A stretch of DNA of 46,343 nt, from assembly GCA_964541605.1 (NCBI GenBank), contig CAZIQY010000015.1:1-46343 (forward strand). Reading direction: 5' to 3'. Positions 33,363 through 42,126 of this stretch are shown piece after piece; the first letter of the stretch is position 1; every line of letters begins with the position of its first letter. The notes under the pieces were generated by a model that did no database searches, was not told the origin of the DNA, and saw only the letters and a list, made by a program, of their open reading frames with translations. A program made the position numbers and the translations under genes. Source of the DNA: CAZIQY01 sp964541605. Lineage in GTDB: Bacteria; Desulfobacterota; Syntrophia; Syntrophales; UBA2185.

Positions 33363-35036
33363 ATGGAAAAAGAAGAAGAAAAAACCCATATTCTATTAAC
33401 TGAAAATGACAAGATCAACAAACTGTTAATCAAACTGGTATCTGATGTTAAGGGATTTACAGAAAATCAGCTTGATCAGATCAGAAGACTGACACAGATA
33501 GGCTCGGCCCTGTCGGCGGAACGCAATCTCGACAAACTGCTGGAAATGATCGTTGACGAAGCCCGCGCATTTACGAATGCCGACGGAGGAACTCTGTACA
33601 TCATGTCTGATGATGAAACAGAACTTTTTTTCGCCATTGTACAAACAAAATCATTAAACATTCGTATGGGGGGAACAGGAGGCAAAATAACATGGCCTTC
33701 CGTGAAGCTCCAGAATCCGAATGGAAGTCCGAATCATGCCAATGTCTCTGCATATGCGGCCCTCACAGGAACGGTGGTCAATATCCCGGATGTCTATGAT
33801 GCGGAGGGTTTTAACTTTGAGGGAACAAGGAAGTTTGATTCGGAAACGGGATATAGATCAAAATCGATGCTCGTTGTTCCCATGCGAAATCATGATAATG
33901 ATATCATCGGGGTTCTTCAACTACTGAATGCTCAATTTGCAATCACGGGGGAGGTGATTTCATTTTCTATCGAAAACCAGAAAATGACGGAATCTTTAGC
34001 CTCCCAGGCCGCCGTAGCCCTTTCCAATAATCGACTCATTCAAGATCTTGAGAATTTGCTGGAATCGTTCATCAGAACGATTGCAACCGCGATCGATGAA
34101 AAATCGCCTTATACGGGTGGACATGTCCGAAGAGTTGCCGATTTGACGATGAAAATTGCGGACAAAATCAATAAAACGAAGGGGGGCCCCTTCGCAAACG
34201 TTTATTTTAATGATGACCGAATGAAGGAACTGCGCATAGCCGCATGGTTGCATGATGTCGGAAAAATCACCACACCGGAGTATGTGATTGACAAATCAAG
34301 GAAGCTTGAAACAATTTACGATAGGCTTGAAACCATCAGGACGCGCATGGAGGTGATCAAGCGGGATTACCTGATAGAACGTATGAAGGAGGGGAACCAG
34401 AAGAGAGTAAAAAATCAGGGGATACATGATCTGGATTATGACGAATTTGTAAGAAATATCGAAAAGGATCTTCAATTTCTTTCAGATATGAATACGGGCG
34501 CTGAGGTCATGAATGATGAAATGCTTGATAGGTTGCATCGCATTGCTTCTATGCGATGGTTCATAAATGAGAAACAACAGGCTCTGCTTAACGAGAACGA
34601 ACTCCAAAATATCAGCATTTATCAGGGAACACTGACTGCGGAAGAAAAGGAAATTATCAAGAATCATGCAACTGTTACTTATAAGATGCTTTCACAGCTG
34701 CCTTTTCCAAGAAAATTAAAGAATGTTTCCGTTTACGCAGCAGCACACCATGAAAGGCTTGATGGTACCGGGTATCCTCTTGGCTTGCAGGAAGAGCAGC
34801 TCCCTTTACAATCCCGTATCATCGCTTTGGCAGATGTCTTTGATGCCTTAACGGCTAAGGACCGGCCGTACAAGAAAGAAAAAACGCTCTCAGAGGCAAT
34901 CCATATATTGAAATCAATGGTGAAAGAACAGTACATTGATTCGGATCTGTTTGATTTTTTTGTTAATGAGAGGATTCACATCGAGTATGCAAGGAGGGAG
35001 TTGACAAAGCAACAACTTGATTTGGATGAATGTTAG
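33363..35036 (+). CDS. GAF-HD-GYP cyclic-di-GMP phosphodiesterase with central insertion
   Basis: A 557-residue cytosolic signalling enzyme. A GAF sensor domain covers about residues 40-215, then a short helical linker. The HD-GYP core begins YTGGHVRRVADLTMKIA, with the HD pair at 297-298 in WLHDVGKITTPE and the GYP at 470-472 in HHERLDGTGYP. Most HD-GYP domains have about 60 residues between HD and GYP. Here there are about 173, with a charged, helical insertion of roughly 110 residues after PEYVIDK. The enzyme should hydrolyse c-di-GMP. What the GAF domain senses is unknown. It follows nrdG by 35 bp. Confidence 0.88.
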   Translation: MEKEEEKTHILLTENDKINKLLIKLVSDVKGFTENQLDQIRRLTQIGSALSAERNLDKLLEMIVDEARAFTNADGGTLYIMSDDETELFFAIVQTKSLNIRMGGTGGKITWPSVKLQNPNGSPNHANVSAYAALTGTVVNIPDVYDAEGFNFEGTRKFDSETGYRSKSMLVVPMRNHDNDIIGVLQLLNAQFAITGEVISFSIENQKMTESLASQAAVALSNNRLIQDLENLLESFIRTIATAIDEKSPYTGGHVRRVADLTMKIADKINKTKGGPFANVYFNDDRMKELRIAAWLHDVGKITTPEYVIDKSRKLETIYDRLETIRTRMEVIKRDYLIERMKEGNQKRVKNQGIHDLDYDEFVRNIEKDLQFLSDMNTGAEVMNDEMLDRLHRIASMRWFINEKQQALLNENELQNISIYQGTLTAEEKEIIKNHATVTYKMLSQLPFPRKLKNVSVYAAAHHERLDGTGYPLGLQEEQLPLQSRIIALADVFDALTAKDRPYKKEKTLSEAIHILKSMVKEQYIDSDLFDFFVNERIHIEYARRELTKQQLDLDEC

Positions 35037-35078
35037 GCGTCAGCGCGGGTAAATACGGTTCAAAGCAGTTGGTCGCAC

Positions 35079-36659
35079 TCAACGGTCTCTCCTTGCGGGC
35101 TTCCCTCCCTTGGGAGAAGTCGGGTTTTTTCCATCGTTTTCTTTGCCATATTTTTTCAAGGATGCAAGAGAATTGAGTTCCTTTTCCACTTCCTGATATT
35201 TTTCGCTCTGTTCAGGAAAATATTTGAGTGCCTCTTTAAAATGAAACGAAGCGCTGTCAATCCTTTTTTTCTTCTTGAAATAGATCCCAAAGTTATAGTG
35301 AGAATTGCCGAAATCGTTTATTTTACCGTAACTCATAGCAATGTTATAATAAATGTCGGTGTCATCGATATTTCGTTTTTCAAGTTTTCTGTATATATCA
35401 AGTGCGGACTGATAATCAGCTATTGCCTCATAGGCTCTCCCCAGATAAAGAAGGACATCTACATTTTCACCGGTTGCTTCTACGGCCAAAGCCTTGCGGA
35501 ATAAATGAATGGCCTCAGAGGCCCTGCCCAGCTTGAAATACAGGATTCCCAGATCTCGTAAAATGTCATCATCAGCGGGGGAGATTGCTAAGGCAATTTG
35601 AAAGGTCTCCACCGATTCAGATGCACGGCCTAACTTTTCCTGGATTACAGCTAAACCATAGAGAGCATCCACATCCCTGGGATTTTTCTTCAATTCATTT
35701 TGGAAATGATGAAGACTTATCTCCAGATTTCTTTCACCAAACATGAGAATGGTTTGAATCCTCTTTAAGTTTCCGACAATACTGTCCAATCCCTTTCTCG
35801 AGTACGTTGTCTGGATGGCTGCATCGAGATAACGTATTCTTTCATCAGTTCCCGGGTGTGTTAGAAAGTAGGACGGAACGGAATTCGAGTAAAATTCATA
35901 GCGCCTCATTGACTTTAAAAAATCAAGCATGGCGGCCCCGTCATATCCGGTACTGACAAGGTAGTTCAAACCAAGCCTGTCAGCCTCCTCTTCATGTTCA
36001 CGACTGTATTTAAGATTTAAGCTGGTGGCGGTTGCCAGAGAAAAGCTGGTTACAGCTGCGGCAAGATCGCTTCCCCCACCGAGAAATGCTCCGGCCAGTA
36101 TGGCTGCTAAAGTGGCGACCCCGAGTTTCTGCGATTTTTCAATGGTGCTGGCAATGTGCCTGGCGTTGACATGTGCGATTTCGTGAGCGAGAATCCCGGC
36201 AAGTTCACTTTCCTTGTCGACGAGATTTATCAGACCCCTGTTGATGTAAACATATCCTCCCGGTGTTGCGAAAGCATTGATTGCGGAGCTTCTTATTACA
36301 AAAAAATGGAAATCAAATGGCGCTTTTTGGCTATGCAAAAGAATTTTTTGACCGAGTTTTGTGATGTATACATTAACCTTTTCGTTGCGGATCAACACTT
36401 GGCTTTTTTCAAGTTTTTCATAAAATTCCTTGCCAAGTCTATTTTCGTCCTCAATGGTAAACGATGCGGAAACAATCCCAACTGAATAAAACTGGAAAAG
36501 CAAAACAATGATAAGAAATACTGCTGCCGGAAGGAGTTCGCCTGTTTGAAAGCAATTTGTTTCATATTGCGACCCTGCAATACACCTGGAAGGTGAAACG
36601 TGCAGGTGTCGCTCAAAGTTATATATCATTACACCATGGCCTGAATTAGAAGACATCAT
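35079..36659 (-). CDS. M48-family metalloprotease with TPR repeats (BepA-like)
   Basis: A protein of up to 526 residues. A hydrophobic segment (AAVFLIIVLLFQFYSVGIVSA) near residue 45-65 acts as a signal peptide or anchor, implying a periplasmic location. The zinc motif HEIAHVNARH is the M48 HExxH, with the later EEADRLGL supplying the third ligand. From about residue 320 there are five or so TPR units, such as DALYGLAVIQEKLGRASESV. This is the layout of BepA/YfgC, which degrades or chaperones outer-membrane assembly intermediates such as LptD. The start is uncertain: the ATG at 36659 lacks a clear ribosome site and one at 36629 is possible. The basic tail ends in PARRDR. Confidence 0.88.
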   Translation of the reverse strand: MMSSNSGHGVMIYNFERHLHVSPSRCIAGSQYETNCFQTGELLPAAVFLIIVLLFQFYSVGIVSASFTIEDENRLGKEFYEKLEKSQVLIRNEKVNVYITKLGQKILLHSQKAPFDFHFFVIRSSAINAFATPGGYVYINRGLINLVDKESELAGILAHEIAHVNARHIASTIEKSQKLGVATLAAILAGAFLGGGSDLAAAVTSFSLATATSLNLKYSREHEEEADRLGLNYLVSTGYDGAAMLDFLKSMRRYEFYSNSVPSYFLTHPGTDERIRYLDAAIQTTYSRKGLDSIVGNLKRIQTILMFGERNLEISLHHFQNELKKNPRDVDALYGLAVIQEKLGRASESVETFQIALAISPADDDILRDLGILYFKLGRASEAIHLFRKALAVEATGENVDVLLYLGRAYEAIADYQSALDIYRKLEKRNIDDTDIYYNIAMSYGKINDFGNSHYNFGIYFKKKKRIDSASFHFKEALKYFPEQSEKYQEVEKELNSLASLKKYGKENDGKNPTSPKGGKPARRDR

Positions 36660-36896
36660 TCAATTAACCATATATTATCGCGTTTGGCGAACATAATCAA
36701 GAAAACGATGACTTCGATTAAATATCCTTTATTATTGTAGTGGGTATGGCAATATGTTATAGCCAGCCGCAGGATGAAGATTCCGGCCATCGGTAGCATG
36801 AAATGAATAGTTTACCGCATGGGCCGTATTGCAGGCAGCGATGGCTTGGAGAAAACGTACGGTTATGACATTACATATTTTGATCGGGAATTTGAA

Positions 36897-37568
36897 ATGA
36901 AAGAAGGGCTCGTGATTACGATTGACGGACCGGCAGGTGCCGGAAAAAGCACGGTAGGAAAGGCACTGTCGAAGCATCTGTCTTATATTTATCTTGATAC
37001 AGGCGCCCTTTACAGGGCGATTGCCTTCAAAGTCATAAATGAAGCGATACCAATGGATAAAACGGATCAACTTGCCGATTTATGCTGTAAGATACAAATT
37101 AAATTAAAAAATGTTAACGGCAGCATGAGAGTCATACTTGAGGATGAGGATGTAACGGATAAAATCAGGACAGAAGCCATCGGGCTTCTCGCATCTAAAA
37201 TATCCGCAATATCTTTTGTTCGAGACACTCTTTTTTATGTCCAGCGCAAGGCAGGCGAGGATGGAGGAATTGTTGCGGAAGGGAGAGATATGGGAACAGT
37301 GATATTTCCCGATGCCGATGTTAAGTTTTTTCTGGAAGCCGGCGTGGAAGAAAGGATTCGTAGACGTTATAAAGAATTGAGTATAAGTCGAGACGATATC
37401 GATTATCGGGAAGTTGAACGGGACCTTATCCGGAGAGACAAGCAGGACCGGGAAAGAAAAATAGCCCCGTTGATTCCTTCAGATGATGCCGTCATTATCG
37501 ATTGTACGAATATGTCGGTTGTGGAAGTTGTTGAAAACATGATTTCGCTCATAAAATCAAAACAATAA
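36897..37568 (+). CDS. cmk: Cytidylate kinase
   Basis: A 223-residue nucleotide kinase that phosphorylates CMP and dCMP. Its P-loop is GPAGAGKST, then LDTGALYRAIAFK, the motif GRDMGTVIFPDADVKFFL and the LID arginines RRRYKEL. I start at the ATG at 36897 because MKEGLVITIDGPAGAGKST is the usual family N-terminus; the open frame reaches back to 36819 but that stretch is not conserved in style. It heads a cmk-rpsA-sppA run, an order common in proteobacteria. Confidence 0.94.
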   Translation: MKEGLVITIDGPAGAGKSTVGKALSKHLSYIYLDTGALYRAIAFKVINEAIPMDKTDQLADLCCKIQIKLKNVNGSMRVILEDEDVTDKIRTEAIGLLASKISAISFVRDTLFYVQRKAGEDGGIVAEGRDMGTVIFPDADVKFFLEAGVEERIRRRYKELSISRDDIDYREVERDLIRRDKQDRERKIAPLIPSDDAVIIDCTNMSVVEVVENMISLIKSKQ

Positions 37569-37623
37569 ATCTGGCAGGCGGCAAAAAATATACGCAAACT
37601 ACGATTTTTTAAATTGAATTAGC

Positions 37624-37652
37624 TTGATATTTAAAAATCAGTGTGTTACAAA
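37624..37652 (+). promoter_or_regulatory. Candidate sigma-70 promoter of rpsA
   Basis: TTGATA (37624-37629) and TACAAA (37647-37652) are 17 bp apart in an AT-rich gap between cmk and rpsA. A start near 37659 would give a 41-nt leader containing GGGGGTG before the ATG. Confidence 0.5.
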
Positions 37653-37699
37653 TTTATTCTTAATGAATCTTTCATAAAATATCAGGGGGTGTTTGTTTA

Positions 37700-39475
37700 A
37701 TGGTTAACGAAGATAACTTAATTTTAGAAACTAAAGAAATAAACGATCAGTTGGGGAAGGGCTCTTCAGGAGAGAGCATAACAGTTAAAAAACCGTCAGG
37801 AAAAGAAGAGGATCTTGGGTTCAAGGAACTTTATGAAAAAAGTTTGCAGAATGTTCAGCTTGGTGAAATTGTAACCGGAAAGGTTGTGCAGATAAATAAC
37901 GATGTCATCATGGTTGATGTAGGCTGGAAGACGGAAGGGTATATTCCGGCAAGAGAACTGAAGGATGACAAGGGAGATATCGCTGTTGGTGTAGGGGATG
38001 AGATTGAAGTCCTCGTAGATAAGAGAGACTCGGACGGTAATTTGGTTCTGTCAAGAGATAAGGCCGCAAAAATAAAGGTGTGGGATGATGTAAAGAATGC
38101 CTATGAAAAAAACAGCCCGATAAAAGGAGTTGCTATACAGAGAGTCAAGGGTGGTTTATCAGTAGATATTGGAGTGCTGGCATTCCTTCCGGGTTCGCAA
38201 ATTGATATCCGCCCCGTAAGAGATTTGGACAAGTATGTCGGTCAAACCTTTATGTTTCATGTCCTCAAATATGACCGCAAGAGAAGTAATGTCGTACTAT
38301 CAAGAAAGACAATTTTGGAAAAAGAGAGAGAATCAGTCCGCAAGATGACCCTGGAAAGTATGGAAGAAGGGAAGATTGTTGAAGGGATCATCAAAAATAT
38401 TACAGATTATGGTCTATTTATAGATTTAGGAGGAATTGATGGACTTCTTCATGTGACTGATATTTCATGGGGAAGAATTACGCGACCTTCAGAGAGTTTT
38501 TCCAAGGGAGATAAAATCAAAGTGAAGGTCCTTTCTTTTGACAGAGAGAAAGAAAAGGTCTCTTTAGGCTTCAAACAACTGACGGAAAATCCCTGGGAGA
38601 ATATTTTAGAGAAATATCCCGTCGGTTCTATCGTAGAAGGAAAAGTTGTAAATTTAACCGATTATGGAGTTTTTGTAGAGCTTGAACCGGGCGTAGAAGG
38701 GCTGGTTCATGTATCAGAGATGTTCTGGACGAGAGAAATCAAGCATCCTTCCAAAGTCATGTCTGTTGGCGAGACAATCAAAGTGATGGTTCTCGATGTT
38801 AATGCTGAAGCGAAACGGATATCCCTAGGATTCAAACAAACGACAACGAATCCGTGGGAAACCCTGAAGATGAAATATCCTGAAGGCAGCATTGTAAAAG
38901 GAGTCATAAGAAATATCACCAATTTTGGATTCTTTGTCGGAGTTGAAGATGGCATCGACGGTCTTGTTCATATATCTGATATTTCCTGGAAACATACGAT
39001 TAAACACCCATCAGAGTTGTATAAAAAAGGCCAGGAAATCGAAGCAATGGTTCTAAATGTTGATGTTGAAAATGAAAAATTTTCTCTTGGCATCAAGCAG
39101 GTAGATAAAAATCCATGGGACGAACTTTCATCAAAATATACCCCGGGTTCGATCATCCGGGGTAAAGTAACAAACGTGACAGATTTTGGTATTTTTGTCG
39201 AAATTGAAGAAGGAATTGAAGGCTTGGTGCATATATCAGAACTGAGTCAAAAAAGAGTAAAGTCCTGTTCTGAGCTATATGCTGTTGGAGATACGGTGTC
39301 TGCAGTTGTAAAAAGCATCGATATCAAAACCAAGAAGATTCGATTAAGCATAAAAGATTATGAAACAGCTTCCGAGGGATATTCGGTCAATCAGTATATC
39401 AACAACAAGGAAAATGTTGGTTCCAACCTTGGTAAAGTTATGGCTGATGTTAAGATTGTAGATTCAGAAAATTAG
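37700..39475 (+). CDS. rpsA: 30S ribosomal protein S1
   Basis: A 591-residue RNA-binding protein that helps mRNA bind the 30S subunit. Six S1 (OB-fold) domains are visible, beginning roughly at residues 53, 138, 222, 307, 394 and 481. Domains 3 to 6 have the typical VxNxTDYGxFVxLxxGxxGLVHxSxxSW pattern, and the first two are more divergent, as usual for S1. An acidic N-terminal extension of about 50 residues is slightly longer than in E. coli. It sits between cmk and sppA. Confidence 0.97.
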   Translation: MVNEDNLILETKEINDQLGKGSSGESITVKKPSGKEEDLGFKELYEKSLQNVQLGEIVTGKVVQINNDVIMVDVGWKTEGYIPARELKDDKGDIAVGVGDEIEVLVDKRDSDGNLVLSRDKAAKIKVWDDVKNAYEKNSPIKGVAIQRVKGGLSVDIGVLAFLPGSQIDIRPVRDLDKYVGQTFMFHVLKYDRKRSNVVLSRKTILEKERESVRKMTLESMEEGKIVEGIIKNITDYGLFIDLGGIDGLLHVTDISWGRITRPSESFSKGDKIKVKVLSFDREKEKVSLGFKQLTENPWENILEKYPVGSIVEGKVVNLTDYGVFVELEPGVEGLVHVSEMFWTREIKHPSKVMSVGETIKVMVLDVNAEAKRISLGFKQTTTNPWETLKMKYPEGSIVKGVIRNITNFGFFVGVEDGIDGLVHISDISWKHTIKHPSELYKKGQEIEAMVLNVDVENEKFSLGIKQVDKNPWDELSSKYTPGSIIRGKVTNVTDFGIFVEIEEGIEGLVHISELSQKRVKSCSELYAVGDTVSAVVKSIDIKTKKIRLSIKDYETASEGYSVNQYINNKENVGSNLGKVMADVKIVDSEN

Positions 39476-39482
39476 ACCTCCC

Positions 39483-40421
39483 ATGAGAAAAAAGCATCCT
39501 ATCCTGTTCGGAATCATTATTTTATTTCTCATCGGCACAGGATTCTTTCTGATCGTATACGGAATAAGTGCCGTATCGGGTGAAAAGCGGTCGTTTGCAA
39601 TTCATGATCGGGTAGGCATCGTAAGCGTTGAAGGATTTATCGGAGACTCCAACGATATAGTCGAACAGCTAAACCAGTTCAGTGAAGATGACAGCATTAA
39701 GGCTGTTATTGTAAGAATCAATTCGCCTGGAGGCAGCGTAGCGCCTTCGCAGGAAATATATGAGGCGATTCTTAAATTAAAGAAAAAAAAGAAAGTCGTT
39801 GCTTCCATGGGCTCTGTCGCCGCCTCGGGAGGTTACATGATTGCGTGCGCCGCGGATAAGATAGTGGCAAATCCCGGGTCCATTACGGGCAGCATTTCTG
39901 CGATCATGCATTTTGCCAATGCGGAAGAACTTCTAAAAAAGATAGGACTTAAAACATCGGTGATTAAAAGCGGCAAATATAAGGATATTGGTTCCCCTGC
40001 GAGGGAAATGACGGCTGAAGAGAGATCGCTTATTCAGGAACTGGTTGATGATATTTATGATCAATTTTTGGATACGGTTGCCCAGAACAGAAAAATACCA
40101 AAAGACGATCTCAGGAAAATAGCCGATGGCCGGGTTTTTTCAGGACGGCAGGCGAAGAAAACAGGTCTCGTTGATGATATTGGCGATATCAGCTTCGCGG
40201 TAGATCTTGCCGGGAAGCTTTCAGGGATTCAAGGAAAACCGGTCGTCGTTTATTCCAAAAAGAAAGGACAGAAATTCTGGGACTATATATTGGGAAATAT
40301 GATGAATGCCTTTGAACGGAAAATGGTTGAGAAAAAGCAGACATTCAATGGCGTTCATTACCTGTTCATGCCGCTGATGAATCGTCCTGAAGAGATTCTG
40401 TCATGTCAGCAAACGGGTTAA
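39483..40421 (+). CDS. sppA: Signal peptide peptidase SppA
   Basis: A 312-residue inner-membrane serine protease that degrades leftover signal peptides on the periplasmic side. One N-terminal membrane segment (LFGIIILFLIGTGFFLIVYG) anchors it. The catalytic serine is in SVAASGGYMIA and the general-base lysine in IKSGKYKDIGS; NSPGGSVAPSQEIYEAI precedes them. It is the short bacterial form with a single protease domain. It begins 7 bp after rpsA. The gene ends 12 bp from the convergent sigma-4-like gene. Confidence 0.94.
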   Translation: MRKKHPILFGIIILFLIGTGFFLIVYGISAVSGEKRSFAIHDRVGIVSVEGFIGDSNDIVEQLNQFSEDDSIKAVIVRINSPGGSVAPSQEIYEAILKLKKKKKVVASMGSVAASGGYMIACAADKIVANPGSITGSISAIMHFANAEELLKKIGLKTSVIKSGKYKDIGSPAREMTAEERSLIQELVDDIYDQFLDTVAQNRKIPKDDLRKIADGRVFSGRQAKKTGLVDDIGDISFAVDLAGKLSGIQGKPVVVYSKKKGQKFWDYILGNMMNAFERKMVEKKQTFNGVHYLFMPLMNRPEEILSCQQTG

Positions 40422-40433
40422 TCATCAGGAAAG

Positions 40434-40727
40434 TCACGTAACGTCCCATTCATTGTCCGGTGTTGCAAAATCCCTTAATTGGTCTCTTCTTTTTTTATGC
40501 TGAAGCTTTTTCAAAGCCTTGGCTTCTATCTGCCGTATTCTTTCTCTTGTTACCCCCATCATTTCACCAACTTCCTCGAGGGTAAAGGGCCCGTAATTAC
40601 AGGCTACCCATGTACAATTAAGAAAAGTTTCATTTTTTAGTCGCCATTCACACGTCGTATCCTGGCAGACTTCTGAAATCAGGATTGCTTTCTTCTTGCA
40701 TTTATATGTATTGACCAATGAATTCAT
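40434..40727 (-). CDS. Small sigma-70 region 4-like protein with five cysteines
   Basis: A 97-residue protein. Residues about 46-85 are a clear sigma region 4.2 helix-turn-helix: GPFTLEEVGEMMGVTRERIRQIEAKALKKL, split here as in RpoD. There is no region 2 or 3, so it cannot be a full sigma factor. The N-terminal half is cysteine-rich: C10, C21, C26, C38 and C43, with the symmetric pattern CX4C-X11-CX4C, which could bind a metal or an iron-sulfur cluster. It has its own promoter and ribosome site and lies downstream of mrfB. A DNA-binding regulator, possibly redox- or metal-sensing, is inferred. Confidence 0.8.
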   Translation of the reverse strand: MNSLVNTYKCKKKAILISEVCQDTTCEWRLKNETFLNCTWVACNYGPFTLEEVGEMMGVTRERIRQIEAKALKKLQHKKRRDQLRDFATPDNEWDVT

Positions 40728-40774
40728 CTCCTCTTCCTGTTTTGATTTCGGAAATCTTTCATTGCAGGTGGCGT

Positions 40775-40803
40775 AAAGTAAGTATTCTTTTCTTATTTGT
40801 CAA
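40775..40803 (-). promoter_or_regulatory. Candidate promoter of the sigma-4-like gene
   Basis: On the minus strand TTGACA (40798-40803) and TACTTT (40775-40780) are 17 bp apart; the ATG at 40727 follows a leader of about 40 nt with AGGAAGAGGAG before it. This suggests the gene is transcribed apart from mrfAB. Confidence 0.5.
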
Positions 40804-40830
40804 CATCAAATCACTATTTTAAAAAAGTGT

Positions 40831-42126
40831 TTACTTGTTGACACGTATTCGGAGCCTGTTGAGGCGATGGTTGAGGGATTCTCTTTCCCGGTTATTTAAA
40901 TGGCTGGAGTGACTGAGTGCCTGATGAACCAGAGTAAAGGCTTTGTTGGAATCATGCTCTTTGTGTTCATAACATTTTGCGAGTTCTTCCGTTCCAAAAA
41001 TATCACATGGATCGTCCAGGATCATCATTTCCCAGAGTTTTATTGCATCACGGTATGATCCCTCACGTTTGAAAATCAGAGATAGAATTTTGCGCGATTC
41101 ACGGGCGACATTCTTATTTTCTGAAGAAATCAGACGTTCAAGAATACGCTGAGCCGCAGGTATATCCCCACGGTCCAACAGCAGTCCGGACGCGGCGATG
41201 AGATCATGCGGTTCAATAACGCCCTCGTCAGAGTAACTATTTAGTATTTCAGCCAGACGGATGGTCAAAAAAACAATGGATATCACATCGAGGCGGTTAT
41301 GCTCAAAAACATCGACAATGTAACGTGCATCGCGAGACTTGAGCCAGTCAAAATATCGCCGGGGGATTTCACTGCCGGGTAAATCCCCTTCTCGCCTGAA
41401 ACCAAGAATGGATTCTTCAAGAGTAACAAGCCGACTGTTATCCATCCGGTGACCCAGAAGACGACGCGAAGGATGCAAAAGGTCGAGATGCGGAAGCTCT
41501 GAGAGAGGATTGTGAAGACGGTTCATAATCAACCGGGTTGATAGTAAACCGATGTCAAATGCCTTGCCGTTAAAAGTTATGAGAAAACGTTTTGTTTTTG
41601 CGAGATCAAGCAAGAAAACCAGAGAGGCACGCTCTTCTTTGAAATCCCGAACAAATATCTGTTTGATGATAAAGTGTTCTTCTTCAAACCAGCCGATTCC
41701 GATAAGAAAAGGCAATGTGCCGGTACCGCCGGACAGTCCTGTCGTTTCGGTATCGAGAAACAATCCGTCTCTATAATTGAAACGCTCCATATCGGGATGA
41801 TTGGCAAGAAAAGACAACGTTTTCATGTTAAGCTGTGATATTGTTTGAAGGTTACGGAATCCATGACGATACGAAACGGGAAGGCGTTTATGTGCCAGAT
41901 AGAACTTCCCCGAGCCATTTTCCACTTCTTCGCCATGGATGAGTGATTCAATAGAAAGGCACTTTTTTTGTATGCATGGCGGAGAGGCTGGAGTATCTGC
42001 AGGACGTCGTGACATGACCGCTTCCACACGCATACGAAGTTCGCTGATTATTTTATTGCCGGTTTTGTCCTTCAGAGAAGAATTGAGATTGCCCGTCAGT
42101 CTTTGTAAACGCTTCGTTGTATTCAT
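40831..42126 (-). CDS. MrfB-like (YprB) DEDD-family 3'-5' exonuclease
   Basis: A 431-residue protein. An RNase H-like exonuclease domain (YprB type, about residues 115-290) has the DEDD acids: D125 and E127 in LDTETTGLSGG, then the segment FNGKAFDIGLL and HNRLDVISI. The C-terminal third is helical and TPR-like. In Bacillus the related YprB (MrfB) works with the helicase YprA (MrfA) in repair of mitomycin C lesions. Here the two genes overlap by 4 bp in the same order, which supports the same partnership. Sequence alone does not tell whether DNA damage or RNA is its target in this organism. Confidence 0.82.
   Translation of the reverse strand: MNTTKRLQRLTGNLNSSLKDKTGNKIISELRMRVEAVMSRRPADTPASPPCIQKKCLSIESLIHGEEVENGSGKFYLAHKRLPVSYRHGFRNLQTISQLNMKTLSFLANHPDMERFNYRDGLFLDTETTGLSGGTGTLPFLIGIGWFEEEHFIIKQIFVRDFKEERASLVFLLDLAKTKRFLITFNGKAFDIGLLSTRLIMNRLHNPLSELPHLDLLHPSRRLLGHRMDNSRLVTLEESILGFRREGDLPGSEIPRRYFDWLKSRDARYIVDVFEHNRLDVISIVFLTIRLAEILNSYSDEGVIEPHDLIAASGLLLDRGDIPAAQRILERLISSENKNVARESRKILSLIFKREGSYRDAIKLWEMMILDDPCDIFGTEELAKCYEHKEHDSNKAFTLVHQALSHSSHLNNRERESLNHRLNRLRIRVNK

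Noticed and set aside
36819..36896. 26-residue N-terminal extension of cmk
   Set aside because: No ribosome site; the kinase begins as expected at the ATG at 36897 just before the P-loop strand.
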